Shown here piece by piece: positions 31,805 through 43,342 of a DNA stretch of 64,000 nt; the stretch's first letter is position 1, and each line of letters opens with the position of its first letter. The DNA comes from Megalobrama amblycephala (taxonomy: Eukaryota; Chordata; Actinopteri; Cypriniformes; Xenocyprididae), in contig NC_063050.1 of NCBI RefSeq assembly GCF_018812025.1, positions 5,216,547 to 5,280,546 on the forward strand, given 5' to 3'. The notes under the pieces are model-generated. The model did not search any database, was not told where the DNA came from, and was given only the letters and a program-made list of their open reading frames with translations. A program made the translations under genes and the position numbers.

Positions 31805-33685
31805 GCTGTTAACAAGCAAATTACTGAAGGAAAGAGAAACAAGAACAGAAAAAAAGAGATGAAATCAACTGAAGATTAAAGAAGACATTAAATCTCTGAA
31901 TATCTGATTAAACAACTCCACAAACAGCATTACCAGCTTCATTTATTACTAACCAGATTGTTGTCATTTCTGTCAGATGTCTGCAGAAGTTCTTATTGAG
32001 AACTAACAGAGGTTTAGATGTTGTTTTATTGTTTCATTTCATGTCACCATGCTGCAGATCAGTGCTTTAGTTGGACTCATGACCCTTGATTTGTGAACAT
32101 TAGTTTTTCTTTGGCTGCTGTAACTGTATTTAAAACACATTTGTTGTGGCAAAAAAAAATCCAAAATAAGATGAGGTTAGCTAATTATTAATGGTCAAAA
32201 ACATTATCTAAAGGCCAGATTCATTAATCTCATCAGAGTCTAAACAAGGTTGTTTTCTTTTTTTGATTATGGAATCCATGTGATTTTACAGCATCAATGG
32301 GATGGAATGGAATCCATGTGATTTCACTGATTCTTGATGTCACTTGATGTTTATCTTAATGATGCCATAGTTCAAACATTTTTGTAAATGATGAGTTTAA
32401 AAATTCTTTACTGATTGCTTTTGCACTGCTTGATCTTAAGCTGTAGTATCTCAATGTTGCCAAAATAAAATAAAATTTATTTAAAAAATTTATTTAAATT
32501 TCAGATAATGGTTTAGACACTGGACAAGTTCAGTGAACCAAGCATTACATGATTATTATAATCAAAACATATCCAACAACACCTGAGCACAATTTTTCTT
32601 TTTCTTTTTTTCTTTTTTTTTTTTTGGCCACAACAAATGTGTCTTAAATACACATGGTTACAGCAGTTTTAATTGAGCACATGGTATTTTTACAGCAACA
32701 TACTGCAATGTAGATTATGGTAAAGAACTGTAAAATTAACAGTAAAGTATTGGCAACTTTTTGCCGGTATTTTACTGTAAATTCACAGGACAATTTTCTA
32801 CAGTGATAGCAACCACTGCTACAAAGGTCAATCAAAGGTTTCTGCTAAAAAAAATTGCTGTAAAAAACAGCCAAAATTCGACAGTAACATGCCATTAAAA
32901 CAGTAATATACCATAGAAAACAATGCATTCTGTGTAATATTTGACATTTTCAAGAAAGTAGCCTAAAGCAATATACTGTGAGTTAACATCGCTCAAAGTC
33001 AACACTCTGAGGCTGTGTTCCAAATCACACCCTATACTCTCCTTCACTATTCCCTAAATTAGTTCACTAATATAGTCCGCTCCATCATGTTAAGGTCAAA
33101 CGAAACAATAAAACAATATCTGAAGCTTCTGTACACATCTGACAGAAATAAAGTCAATCTGGTGAGTAATAAGTTAAGCTGGTAATATTATTTTTTGTTG
33201 TTTAACCCTCCTCTGCTGAGATATTGAGTGATTTAATGTCTTCTTTTATCTTCAGGTGATTTCATCTAAGGCTGTGGCTGAAAGTCAGTTGTAGTTCTTG
33301 TAGCTCTTCTCTTGTTTCTCTTTCCTTCAGTGATTCTGCTTGTTAACAGCAGGTGTTCATCACTACTTCTCAATCATCACTTAAATAATCACTTAATTAT
33401 CTCATTAATTTCAAAACTGCATCAGTATTACTCTAACAATCTGTAGTGTGTACACATACAAGTGTTCATTAAACACTGGGAATTTTGTTGTAGGGTTAAA
33501 AGGGTTAAAGGTGTAAGATGAAAAAACATGCATAGTGAAACACTTTTTCACACTAACTAACTGTAAATTCATTTTACAGAAACAAACTGTAGGAAAACAG
33601 TAATTAACTGGCAACTCTATGAATCATTTGGTACATCTGTAGATTTCTAGATATTGATTCTATATGCAATTCCGATATGGATAAT
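31805..33685. other. Non-coding part of D with ACAGTAA-rich repeats
   Basis: No gene is supported. The stretch 32,640-32,960 is an interspersed repeat rich in TTTACAGTAAA-like motifs. It recurs inverted at about 61,600-61,870 and, in part, at 53,940-54,060. The segment at 33,000-33,080 (CACACCCTATACTC...TTAGTTCACTAATATAGTC) is a second copy of the motif at 31,690-31,750. Confidence 0.6.
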
Positions 33686-33710
33686 GTACACGGTTACTAA
33701 CGTAACCTCG

Positions 33711-33953
33711 GTTCCCTTTCGATACTTCACTCGTACTGCGTATGGGGAAAGGTCTCCTTTTTCCCCGTTACTGAAGCCTTTTTCAATAATGCAGTGTAAC
33801 TGCATTGTCATTGGTTCACTCATAGACAAGTTGTTGAACCAATGACGGCGCGGCATAGCTGCGCGGCCTATGGCGACAGAGCACGCGAATATTCCCGCCG
33901 AAATGGGCGGGGTTTAGGGCTATATAAGCGGGCGTTTCGCCATAGGATTTCAG
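33711..33953 (+). repeat. Left inverted terminal repeat of DIRS-like element
   Basis: Begins GTTCCCTTTCGATACTTCAC and ends CCATAGGATTTCAG. It has a TATATAAG box at about 33,920. Same length (243) as the right repeat at 38,912-39,154. Confidence 0.85.
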
Positions 33954-34033
33954 GTCATTCGACTGAAGCGACGACACTGAAGCCGCAGCCTCGTGGCACG
34001 GCATGTAACGCAGTACTCGTTCCATATCTCGGG

Positions 34034-34110
34034 GAACCGAGGTTACGTTAGTAACCGAGTACGTTCCCTTTCGATACTTCACTCGTACTGCGTATGGGGA
34101 ACGGATTCAA
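34034..34110. repeat. Internal complementary region of DIRS-like element
   Basis: GGTTACGTTAGTAACCG at 34,041-34,057 is the reverse complement of the extra left end (33,691-33,710). It is followed at once by GTTCCCTTTCGATACTTCAC, the outer end of the terminal repeat. Joining the two outer ends this way is the known DIRS hallmark used to complete the circular intermediate. Confidence 0.8.
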
Positions 34111-34271
34111 CCGCGCCGTGCCACGGCAGGGAATGACTGGACTTGTCTTGGGCACCGTGAGGGAACCAGAGGACAAGTGAGAAGGCCGGAGCCGTCGAAC
34201 CCTCGTTACACTACAAAAAGGGAGTTAACTCCCAGAGTGGCATGAAGCGGAGCTCGATAGAGGCCGCTGGA

Positions 34272-36480
34272 TCATACCGAGAGGACCCCAGCTTGTAAGG
34301 TCGGGACGTCCAAATGATAAAATCTGACAAAAGTGGACGGCGAGGACCAGCCGGCCACCTCACAGATGTCTTTAATCGAAACTCCACTAGACCAGGCCCA
34401 AGAGGAAGCCATTCCTCTAGTAGAGTGAGCTCTAACTCCTATGGGGCAGTCGAGGCACATAGAGGAGTAACAAAGAGCAATAGCGTCGACTATCCAACAC
34501 GAAAGACGTTGCTTTGAGACCGAAGACCCTTTGGTGCGGCCACCAAAGCAGATACAGAGCTGATCAGATTGCCGAAAAGGCTGTGATCGATCAACGTAGG
34601 TCCTTAATGCCCTGACAGGGCAGAGTAGTTCCAGCTCTCGCTCGTCTGACGAGGGAGGAAGCGCTGAGAGGGAAATGACCTGTGCTCTGAATGGAGTCGA
34701 GAGCACCTTAGGGACGTAGCCATGCCTAGGTTTCAAAACGACTTTGGAGTCGTTGGGCCTGAACTCAAGGCATGCAGGGCTCACGGAGAGGGCCTGCAAG
34801 TCGCCAACTCGCTTAACCGATGCTAGTGCAAGTAGCAGGGCAGTTTTGAGCGTCAGGGGCCTGAGGTCAGCTGAATGCAGTGGCTCAAAGGGAGGCCCTT
34901 TAAGAGCTCTGAGGACCAAAGAGAGGTTCCAGGTGGGAACAGTGAGAGGACGAGGAGGATTTAATCGCCTAGAACCTCTCAAGAAACGCACCACGAGGTT
35001 GTTTCGTCCCACTGACTGGCCAGCGATAGGAGCGTGAAACGAAAGGCCCCCCTGGTGATTTATGTATGACACCACCGTCATGCTGTCCGACTGGACTAAG
35101 ACATGGCGCCCTGTCAGGTGTGGCTGGAACGCATGAAGGGCTCGAATCACTGCCAACATCTCGAGGCAGTTGATGTGCTGATGGCATTCCTCATGAGACC
35201 ACGAGCCGAAGGCCAGTCTGCCCTCGCAAAGAGCGCCCCAACCTGTGTTGGACGCATCCGTTGAGAGCACCGTCCTTCTGGACACCGCCTGTAGGGGTAC
35301 CCCTTGGCTGAACCATACAGGGTTCATCCAGGGTTTCAGAGCTGCCAAAAAGGCCTGATTGACCCTGAGACGCAGGCGGCCGTGCCGCCAGGCTTGAGGA
35401 GGGACCCGGAACTTCAACCAGTACTGCAGAGGCCAAATCCGAAGAAGGCCGAGCTGCAGAACCGGGGAGGCGGAAGCCATCAGCCCTAGCATCCTCTGGA
35501 AAAACTTCAGAGGGAAATAGGCTCTGTTCCTGACTGATGCCGCGAGCTGCTGAATGGCCAGAGCGCTTCTCTGGAGAGACTACAGCCGTCATACGGACTG
35601 AGTCGAAAACCGCACCCAGGAACGTTATACGCTGGCTGGGGAGCAGTGAACTCTTGGCAAAGTTGACCCTGAGACCCAGGCACTCCTAGTGGCTGAGTAA
35701 CATGGATCTGTGATGCTCCAGCTCGGCTCATGACTGGGCTAGGATGAGCCAGTCGTCGAAGTAATTGAGAACCCGGATTCCCATCTGTCTCAGTGGGGAA
35801 AGCGCCGCGTTCATGCACTTGGTAAAAGTGCGAGGAGCTAGGGACAGCCCGAATGGAAGGACCGTATGTTGGTAAGCCACACCCTCGAATGCGAATCTCA
35901 AGAATCGCCTGTGATGGGGGGCTATCTGGATGTGAAAGTATGCATCTTTCAGGTCCAGCGAGCAGAACCAGTCCCCGGGGCAAACCTGCGCGAGGATCTG
36001 CTTCAGCGTTAGCATCTTGAACTTCCGTCTCATGAGGGAGAGGTTCAAGAGCCTGAGATCTAAGATGGGTCTGAGACCGCCATCTTTTTTGGGAACTAGA
36101 AAATAACGGCTGTAGAACCCCGAATTGCTTTCTGAGGGGGAGACTATTTCTATAGCTCCTTTCCTCAGAAGAGACATGACTTCGGCTCGGAGGACATGAG
36201 CGTCGTCCGTGTTGACTGAAGTCTGAAGCACCCCGCTGAAGCGAGGGGGCCTTCGGGCGAACTGAAGTGAGTAGCATCGACTTATGGTTCCCAGAACCCA
36301 GCTTGACACTCCGGGGATGGCCCGCCAGGCCTCGGCCCGCGTGACAAGGGGCTGAATGGTATCGGGTGACGGGCCGCCAATCGGGGCCCGTGCAGCGGAG
36401 AGAGTGGAAGAGGAACTTTGCTCTTTCTTAGAGAAGGTAAAATATCCATAGTGTTCGCCATAAGAATGGCGCTGAAACAA
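34272..36480 (-). pseudogene. DIRS pol: reverse transcriptase, RNase H, tyrosine recombinase
   Basis: Frame 36,480-35,728 is the RT: ILDLRLLNLSL, CSLDLKDAYFHIQI (motif A), LPFGLSLAPRTFTK (motif B) and VLNYFDDWLILAQS (motif C, YFDD). Stops follow near 35,727 and 35,687. The frame continues from about 35,640 into 35,492-34,272: RNase H (LSTDASNTGWGA, NCLEMLAVI, VQSDSMTVV) and then tyrosine recombinase with RAHSTRGMA (HxxR) and a C-terminal FVRFYHLDV (catalytic tyrosine). It lacks a normal N-terminus because 36,480 abuts the misplaced terminal repeat. It would act in reverse transcription and integration of circular DNA, but the stops make it non-functional. Confidence 0.85.
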
Positions 36481-36481
36481 C

Positions 36482-36600
36482 TTGTCTATGAGTGAACCAA
36501 TGACGATGCAGTTATACTGCGTTATTGAAAAAGGCTTCAGTAACGGGGAAAAAGGAGACCTTTCCCCATACGCAGTACAAGTGAAGTATCGAAAGGGAAC
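36482..36600 (-). repeat. Second, misplaced right terminus of the DIRS-like element
   Basis: Matches 39,036-39,154 closely, ending GAAAGGGAAC and followed by the same flank (TAAATGTAATGG). It is joined to the RT N-terminus through ACAACTTGTCTATG, a possible microhomology. Confidence 0.85.
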
Positions 36601-36664
36601 TAAATGTAATGGGGGTTTTTTACATTATAAGCAATTTATCTTAGACGGTAACCACAATTTTCAA

Positions 36665-36709
<45 letters not shown>

Positions 36710-37362
36710 TACGGATACAGAGGGATTTGAAATCTGTAAACATAGAGCAGGATGTGTACAAGGAAAAGAAAGTCAATGACTGTAATATCAGACTGATCAG
36801 AGATACAGAAGAAGAGAGGCAGATGGCATCAAATACAGCATTTTACATTACAATATGTGTGCAATGCGATACTGTAAACATTACCATGGTAGAGACTAGG
36901 GCTGCATGATACTGGAAAAAAGTTACATTGCAATATTTTGTTTTTCTGCAATATATATTGTGATATTAAAAAATGATTGGGAGTAATTTTGTAGGTGAGT
37001 GAAAACACATAGAAATGAATGAACAAATTACAAGCACAGATAAATATAATAGAACAAAGATACAAATTAATTAGGTAAGTCTAACAGTATTCAGGTACAG
37101 AAATTGAATAATCAAATGTCAAATAATACTGTATGTAATAACACATAGTGTAAAATAATACATAGTCTCACTGTATGAATTAAACATTATTAATCTGTCT
37201 TAAAAGTACAAAAGTGATGTTTCTCTTTGTCTTTTGTTGTTTTATTAACATTCATGACGCAGAAAGCAGCAGTTCAGTTTCTGTCACTTTAAAGCATTAG
37301 TTCACTTTCAAATAAACTTTTCCTGCTAATTTACTCTCCTCCATGTCATCCAAGATGTTCAT
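36601..37362 (+). repeat. Tandem copy of D flank between pol and gag of the DIRS element
   Basis: Direct repeat of about 39,155-39,806; the single copy in D' is inverted at about 60,090-60,850. This copy retains about 150 bases (36,740-36,890) that the second copy lacks. It lacks a short AAATAAATAGTGCTTTATAT segment that the second copy and D' retain. It carries a GT/GA microsatellite (about 36,665-36,708) and the TAGGGCTGCATGATACTGG repeat fragment. Confidence 0.85.
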
Positions 37363-37443
37363 GTCTTTGCATGGACGCAGCACTGGGCCCAGTTAGCACA
37401 ACACTGAACATATCTCCCACACCCGGAGCTGAACGAGGCGGAG

Positions 37444-38652
37444 GGGGGGGTGGAACGAAAGAGTTTTTGGGGTGGTCCGGCCGTGGCGAGACTTTGCCCC
37501 ATCCTCTTCCTTCCTGAAAAATCAGGAGGGCTTAGGAGGCGTCGGGTCCAGCGTAATTTTAGGCCGGGGTTCCTGACGTTGCCTCGGGAAGGAGGAGCGC
37601 CTACGATGGCGCTGTTCCTTGGGTGGTGCTGCCTGAGAGGTAGAGGGGGCAGGTTTGTTCTGCTGAGCCGGCGCAGACTTGGGGCGGCTGGAAGCAGACG
37701 TGGAGCTAGAGCGTTTAGGCAGGAAGTGTCGCATAGCCTGGGACGACTTTTGTGCTGCAGTAAAACACTCCGTAAAGCCCTCTACTGCTGGCCCGAAGAG
37801 ACCAGAGGGAGAGACCGGGGCATCCAAAAAAGCCGTCTTGTCCATCTCCTTAATCTCGGTCAGGTTGAGCCACAAATGGCGCTCAAGCACGACCAGGCTG
37901 GCCATGGATCGTCCAATGGCCTGAGCTGTGGCCTTTGTGGCACGCAGGGCTAAGTCAGTGGCAGGAACCACTCGTCAAGCCTGCTCCGTGATGGCTCCTC
38001 TGGCGGAGCCCATTCGAGGTCCAAAACCTACTGCTTTCGTGAGGATGCGGAAGAGCTCGGCATCCATACCCGGCTTGCAGTCAATGGGCTACAGCGAAGG
38101 AAGGCGGGCGGGGTCAGAATCACCGGCCCAACCTTCGGTTTCAGAGGCCACGAGAGACATGGAGTCATCAAGCAGCTCGTCCTCAGAACCACCAAAAGAG
38201 ATGAGGTCGCTCACATCTGCCGAGGGACGCAGCTCAGGGCGGGAGAACAGGACGGGGGACTGCTCTCTCGAGGGAGAGGGTGAGGCATGCGGGGAAGCCG
38301 GCATGACGTCATCCAACTCCGTGTCCTGGGCCGCTCTGCCCCGCTGTCTCTTCCTAGCCGGCTTGCGGGAGGAAGAAGACGGGAGGGCACGAGTGGCGAG
38401 ATCGCCTTCACCGAAGAAAGCGATCCGCGAGCGCATGGGGTCTGCCCAGGCAGCCGACGCACTCACCATGCCTGTCGTCGTCATGCAGAGGGGCTCTGCA
38501 TGTGCCACACGAGTGGCGCGGCATTTGTAACAATGCCGCCGCCGTGATAACGGCGTTTGAGGGGCTCTTTTAGAGCGGCGAGGGCCGCTAGAGCAGTGAA
38601 AACCGCTGTTGGAAAGCTCTTTTAGAGCGGCAATAAACCGCGGGAAAATCAC
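37444..38652 (-). pseudogene. DIRS gag-like ORF, two premature stops
   Basis: The start ATG is at 38,652, close to the right terminal repeat. The first part has a CYKCRATRVAHAEPLC cysteine/histidine patch, a basic RKPARKRQRGR stretch and acidic/serine-rich sequence to a stop near 38,089. The frame continues to a TGA near 37,972 and then 37,971-37,522, which has a helix-rich ALRATKATAQAIGRSMASL block and a basic, proline-rich C-terminus. It encodes the putative nucleic-acid-binding structural protein of the element. Both stops look like single-base changes. Confidence 0.7.
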
Positions 38653-38911
38653 TCTTTTAGGTGCGCCGGATGGCGGCAGGAGTCGGGCTGGCAGGCGGCC
38701 GGAAGCGGGAAGCGGGCGGCTCGAGACGGCGCTCGAGGCGGCAGTCGACGAGGGTGCCGGCGCTTCTTCGTCGGTGAGCTCAGCAGTCCCCTGCAGGAGC
38801 CTCTTTGACGGCAGCGAGAGCTTCTTTCCAGGCGAGCTTCTTCCAGGCGGCGAAGGCTTCAGCCGGAGATCCGCAAGGAGCGATGTGAAGTCGTCGCTGA
38901 AGGAGAGAGAA

Positions 38912-39154
38912 CTGAAATCCTATGGCGAAACGCCCGCTTATATAGCCTTAAACCCCGCCCATTTCGGCGGGAATATTCGCGCGCTCTGTCGCCATAGGTC
39001 GAGCAGCTATGCCGCGCCGTCATTGGTTCAACAACTTGTCTATGAGTGAACCAATGACAATGCAGTTACACTGCGTTATTGAAAAAGGCTTCAGTAACGG
39101 GGAAAAAGGAGACCTTTCCCCATATGCAGTACGAGTGAAGTATTGAAAGGGAAC
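38912..39154 (-). repeat. Right inverted terminal repeat of DIRS-like element
   Basis: Reverse complement of 33,711-33,953 over its whole length. Read on the minus strand it carries a TATATAAG box at about 38,938-38,945, a likely promoter for gag-pol. Confidence 0.85.
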
Positions 39155-39226
39155 TAAATGTAATGGCTTTTTTTTACATTATAAGCAATTTATCTTAGAC
39201 GGTAACCACAATTTTCAAAGTGTGTT

Positions 39227-39257
<31 letters not shown>

Positions 39258-40659
39258 TACGGATACAGAGGGATTTGAAATCTGTAAACATAATTTTTAA
39301 CATTACCATGGTAGAGACTAGGGCTGCACGATACTGGAAAAAAGTTACATTGCAATATTTTGTTTTTCTGCAATATATATTGTGATATTAAAAAATGATT
39401 GGGGATAATTTTGTAGGTGAGTGAAAACACATAGAAATGAATGAACAAATTACAAGCACAGATAAATATAATAGAACAAAGATACAAATTAAATAAATAG
39501 TGCTTTATATTTTCCAGGTAAGTCTAACAGTATTCAGGTACAGAAATTGAATAATCAAATGTCAAATAATACTGTATGTAATAACACATAGTGTAAAATA
39601 ATACATAGTCTCACTGTATGAATTAAACATAATTAATCTGTCTTAAAACTACAAAAGTGATGTTTCTCTTTGTCTTTTGTTGTTTTATTAACATTCATGA
39701 TGCAGAAAGCAGCAGTTCAGTTTCTGTCACTTTAAAGCATTAGTTCACTTTCAAATAAACTTTTCCTGATAATTTACTCTCCTCCATGTCATCCAAGATG
39801 TTCATGTCTTTCTCTCTTCAGTTGAAAAGAAATTAAGGTTTTTGATGAAAACAGGATTATTCTCCATATAGTGGCCTCCACTATGGCCTTCACTGGCCTC
39901 CAGACGGTTCAAGGTCAAAATTACAGTTTCAGTGCAGCTTCAAAGAGCTTTAAACGATACCAGACGAGGAATAAGAGTCTTATCTAGAGAATCCATCGGC
40001 CATTTAAAAAAAAACAAAAACAACTGTATATGCTTTATATAAACAAATGATCGTCTTGCACGTGCTTCCGTATTCTTCAAAACGCTTACGCTGTATGTCC
40101 TACGCCTTCCCTATTCTACTTGGTCTGTGAGGGTTTGGTTGTTATCGGCAAAGATTGTGACACCAGTGACAAATACATCACAAAATAGTTATGAAAATCT
40201 TTCGCACTAGTATTAAACAGTGTAACATTATACATTTAAATGAATCATGTGGGAAAATCCATTTAAACATATATTAAGAACTTCAACATGGTGAGAAAAT
40301 CCTCTCTGAACTTTCACCTACATTACAACATTACTGTTTTATAGACTTTAAAGATTCTTGACTGTTTTAAATAATTTTTATGGCTGAAAAGTTCATAAAA
40401 TATTTATGAACTGTGAAAAACTGCTTATAAAAAGAACAGACAAGTCGTGCTTTATGAGGATGTGTGATCACGTTCACACAAAAAACTGGAAGTCGTGTGA
40501 CTTGTATTTAAATTCAGGACATTAAATATTGGTTCAGTCTTTGTCTGATAACAAAACTCTGTGAAAACAAACAGAGCATATTGTCTTATATTTATCTATG
40601 ATCAACCTGGTATTTAAAAAAAAAAAACTAAATAAATAATATATAAAAACTGCCTTCTG
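39155..40659. other. Non-coding D flank
   Basis: Contains the second flank copy with a GT/GA microsatellite (39,220-39,257), then unique arm sequence matched at 59,190-60,090 inverted. No gene is supported. Confidence 0.5.
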
Positions 40660-41385
40660 AACATGTTCAAATCGTTTATTTCTTTCACATTTGGTTATGT
40701 TGCAGCCTTATGCTAAAGTTTCACATGACAAAGCATTATGAGAAAGCACTAAAATATCACATTGCGTAAGTATTCAGACCATTAAATCAGTACTTCATTG
40801 ACGCACCTTTGGCGGTGATTACAGCCCTGAGTCTCTTTGAGTTTGATGTGACAAGCTTTGCACTCCTGGATTTGGGGATTTTCTGCAATTTCTCTCTAGA
40901 GATCCTCTTGTCAGGTTGGACAACTATTTTCAGAGCACCAGGAAGAGTTCTGATTGTCCCAAACTTCTTCCTTTTTAAGACTTATGGAAGCCACTGTGCT
41001 CTTGTGAACCGCAGAATTTTTTGTAGTCTTTCCCAGATCTGTGCCTCGGCTCAATCCTGTCTCTGAGCTCTGCAGGAAGTTCCTTTGACTTCATGACTTG
41101 AATTTCCCTCTTATATGCCCTTTTTTGGCTTTTAGATCTTACATGGACAGGTGTGTCTCTTTCCAAATCATGTTGAATCAGATGAAATTGCCACAGATCT
41201 GTGTAGAAACATCTCAAAGATGAGTAATGTGATGCACCTGAGATACCGTTCAAATGTCGTAGCAAAGTGTCTGAATACATACATTTAGGTGATTTTTAAT
41301 TTTTTTTTTCTTTTTAACACATTTGCAAATTCAAATCTGTTTTTTTTTCTTTGTCATTATGTGAGTGTAGATTGATGTAATAAAA
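40660..41385. mobile_element. Interspersed repeat, probably Tc1/mariner-group remnant
   Basis: Contains motifs common to abundant fish repeats: AAGTATTCAGACC, TTTGGCGGTGATTACAGCC, CAGGTTGGAC, AAACATCTCAAAGATGA and ATGCACCTGAG. Inverted copy at 58,470-59,185. The minus-strand frame (41,280-40,975, KRAYKREIQVMKSKELPAEL...) keeps a weak transposase-like look (KSKELP, RSGKDYKKFCGS), as does 58,497-58,868. Superfamily assignment is tentative. Confidence 0.45.
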
Positions 41386-41760
41386 TAACTGAAAGCATTT
41401 TAGCATACAGTTGCATTATAAAATGCCATATTTCCTCTGCATTTAAAGGCACAATATGTAATTTTGAGAGAGACAAGCGCAACACACGGTTCGAGAGCAG
41501 TGGAGCTTTTATAACGCTGCAGACGACCACTTCCTCTTCTTCCCATCAAGCGTATCCGAGATATACAGTGTCTGATATAGAGCTTCAAGGCAATTGACTT
41601 TGTGAAAATGCATGTGTTTCCATTATGAATAATCTTTAAACAATTACTGGCAGGAACTAAAGATGTCATGACCTACATACTCAAGATGTTCAATGAGGGC
41701 TCCACCTGGTGACGGACAGGGTTCACAGACAGGGTGTGTGTTGATCAGATGAGTCTTCAA

Positions 41761-41865
41761 ATGCAGAAGCTCTTTGAAGACGTCTCATTCGCGCTGAAGG
41801 TCGGAGACATGAGCGGCCCCGTGTTCACTGAGTCTGGAGTTCACATCATCCTGAGAACCGGATAA
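41761..41865 (+). pseudogene. pin1: Remnant of the last coding exon of pin1 (peptidyl-prolyl isomerase)
   Basis: The 34 codons plus TAA encode [20 protein letters not shown] followed by [14 protein letters not shown]. This is the conserved C-terminal end of the parvulin domain of Pin1, including the xGPVFTxSGxHIILRT strand. Upstream sequence is not recognisable as Pin1; no WW domain or other exons are visible in the window. The following 300 bases, with AATAAA at about 42,162-42,167, may be its 3' UTR. An inverted copy is at 57,884-57,780. Confidence 0.8.
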
Positions 41866-41873
41866 TCATTCCC

Positions 41874-42330
41874 TCTCCGTCATGCCTTCATTCATTCACC
41901 CGCAGATAACACACACATCTATCCCACGATTTCTTATCTTAATCTGTTTTCCTGAAAAACCTCGCTTGGCTTGTCAAAGCTGCACGTTAAATCCATCCGG
42001 TGTTTCCGTGATCTTACATGTTACAGTTGCCTTTTGACAGGCTCGAATCCCGCATTTCCACTCGACGGCTAAACACTCACATGGTCTGCTGTCCTGCAGC
42101 GGCGCTGGTGACCAGCTCTTATGATGGACGGTAGATGATCGTATGTCCAAACAATGACCAATAAAATTGACCATGTCACTTAAGAAAATTTTATTTCAAA
42201 GCATGAAAATTATGTTTTTATAAAGCTGAGGTTCATGAGTTGATGCAAAGTATTTAAAAAAGTAAATAATTAAATCATAAAATGTTTGAAAATGAAGTAA
42301 TGTACAGTTGGAAATGCCTTGGAAATCAGC
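41874..42330. other. Presumed pin1 3' UTR and flank
   Basis: Sequence outside the D/D' inverted repeat that follows the pin1 exon remnant. A poly(A) signal lies at about 42,162. No other feature is seen. Confidence 0.4.
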
Positions 42331-42660
42331 TCTGCTCAGAGTACATATGGTCCCTCTCTAAATGGTGTTAAAATAACACTGAAGCAGAGTTAAAATTAAT
42401 GACATAATTTTAAGTGATTGATTAAGTAATGATTGAGCATTAGTGATGAACTCCTGCTGTTAACAAGCAGAGAAACACAAGAACTACAGCTGACTTCCAG
42501 CCACAGCCTAAGATGAACTCAACTGAAGATAAAAGACATTAAATCTCCTATGATCTGATTAATTAAACAACTCCACGAACCACATATTGTCTTATTAACT
42601 TTAACTCTGCTTCAGTATTATTTTAACACTATATAGAGAGGGACCATATGTTCTCTTGAT
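42331..42660. repeat. Fold-back (inverted-repeat) element
   Basis: About 42,344-42,410 (ATATGGTCCCTCTCTAAATG, TAACACTGAAGCAGAGTTAA) pairs with about 42,590-42,655 (TTAACTCTGCTTCAGTATTA, AGAGAGGGACCATAT). The middle has GCTGTTAACAAGCAG, shared with 31,806, 33,344, 61,180 and 62,707. Probably a MITE-like repeat. Confidence 0.6.
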
Positions 42661-43342
42661 TTAACTCTGGGGATTTTGCTGTGTATTATATGCAATGCAA
42701 TATAACATCTCTCATGTTTATGATTTGAATGTTATTCCTGCAGAAGTAGAGTAAATCCTCATGATTGTGAAACGTCTTTCTGTACAACTCCATCATGAGT
42801 GTGATGAGGAATGACGCTTGAGGTCATGGGGGTCTTTTCATGTCAAATTCAGTCTTTATTAATATTATTATTTGAGGTTTTTTTTGATCTGGGTGTTTGT
42901 GGAAAGCTGGTAAGTTCTCGAGAAAAGATAGTTAGTGTTCTTTAGGTGGAATCCATATGTTCAATAACATGCTCATGATGTGGGTGCTGTATAACAACTT
43001 TTGTTTGTGTACCGATGTTTTATGATAATAAAAAAGGAACAGGGAATTGCTATTCATTCACATGTTGGATGATTACGAGATGTGAAAAAATGTGGTGGTG
43101 GGCTTTACCAGGATTTCCTCAAAGAGTCTTTGACACAAAGGAGGAGCCTGAACATCAGATATTTAAAGGAGAGTTTGTGTTTCACGTGAGCGTTTTTTAC
43201 AACTGAAGAACACAAACGGTGAGTTATTCTCCAGCATTTAAATTATACATCCAGAATTTTATACAATTTACAAATGAAATTAAGTAAAGCTTTCTTTTAA
43301 TTTACTTTAGATAAACTGCACTGCTGAGGAGCGATTGAGAAG

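Larger units (their letters stand above)
33686..39154 (-). mobile_element. DIRS-like tyrosine-recombinase retrotransposon, rearranged
   Basis: Terminal inverted repeats of 243 bases: left 33,711-33,953, right 38,912-39,154. The left end has an extra 25 bases. An internal complementary region lies at 34,034-34,110. Coding on the minus strand: gag-like (37,444-38,652), then RT, RNase H and tyrosine recombinase (36,480 to 34,272). There are no direct target repeats; the empty site in D' reads GGATAACTAAATG, consistent with insertion at an AAC/GTT trinucleotide. A second right terminus (36,482-36,600) followed by host flank (36,601-37,362) interrupts the element between pol and gag. Confidence 0.88.
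31805..41873 (+). repeat. Segment D: inverted partner of D' (57,773-62,715)
   Basis: Colinear in reverse complement with D'. Examples: 33,610-33,680 matches 60,850-60,920, 40,660-41,385 matches 58,470-59,185, and 41,640-41,873 matches 57,773-58,000. The main difference is the DIRS-like insertion plus a tandem flank duplication (33,686-39,154). D joins directly to arm B, as D' joins segment C. Confidence 0.9.

Noticed and set aside
36829..37065. Minus-strand ORF conserved at 39,215-39,487
   Set aside because: It is the tandem flank copy next to the DIRS element and has no protein features.
34314..38547. Plus-strand ORFs across the DIRS element, up to 200 codons
   Set aside because: Antisense shadows in GC-richer coding sequence of gag and pol.
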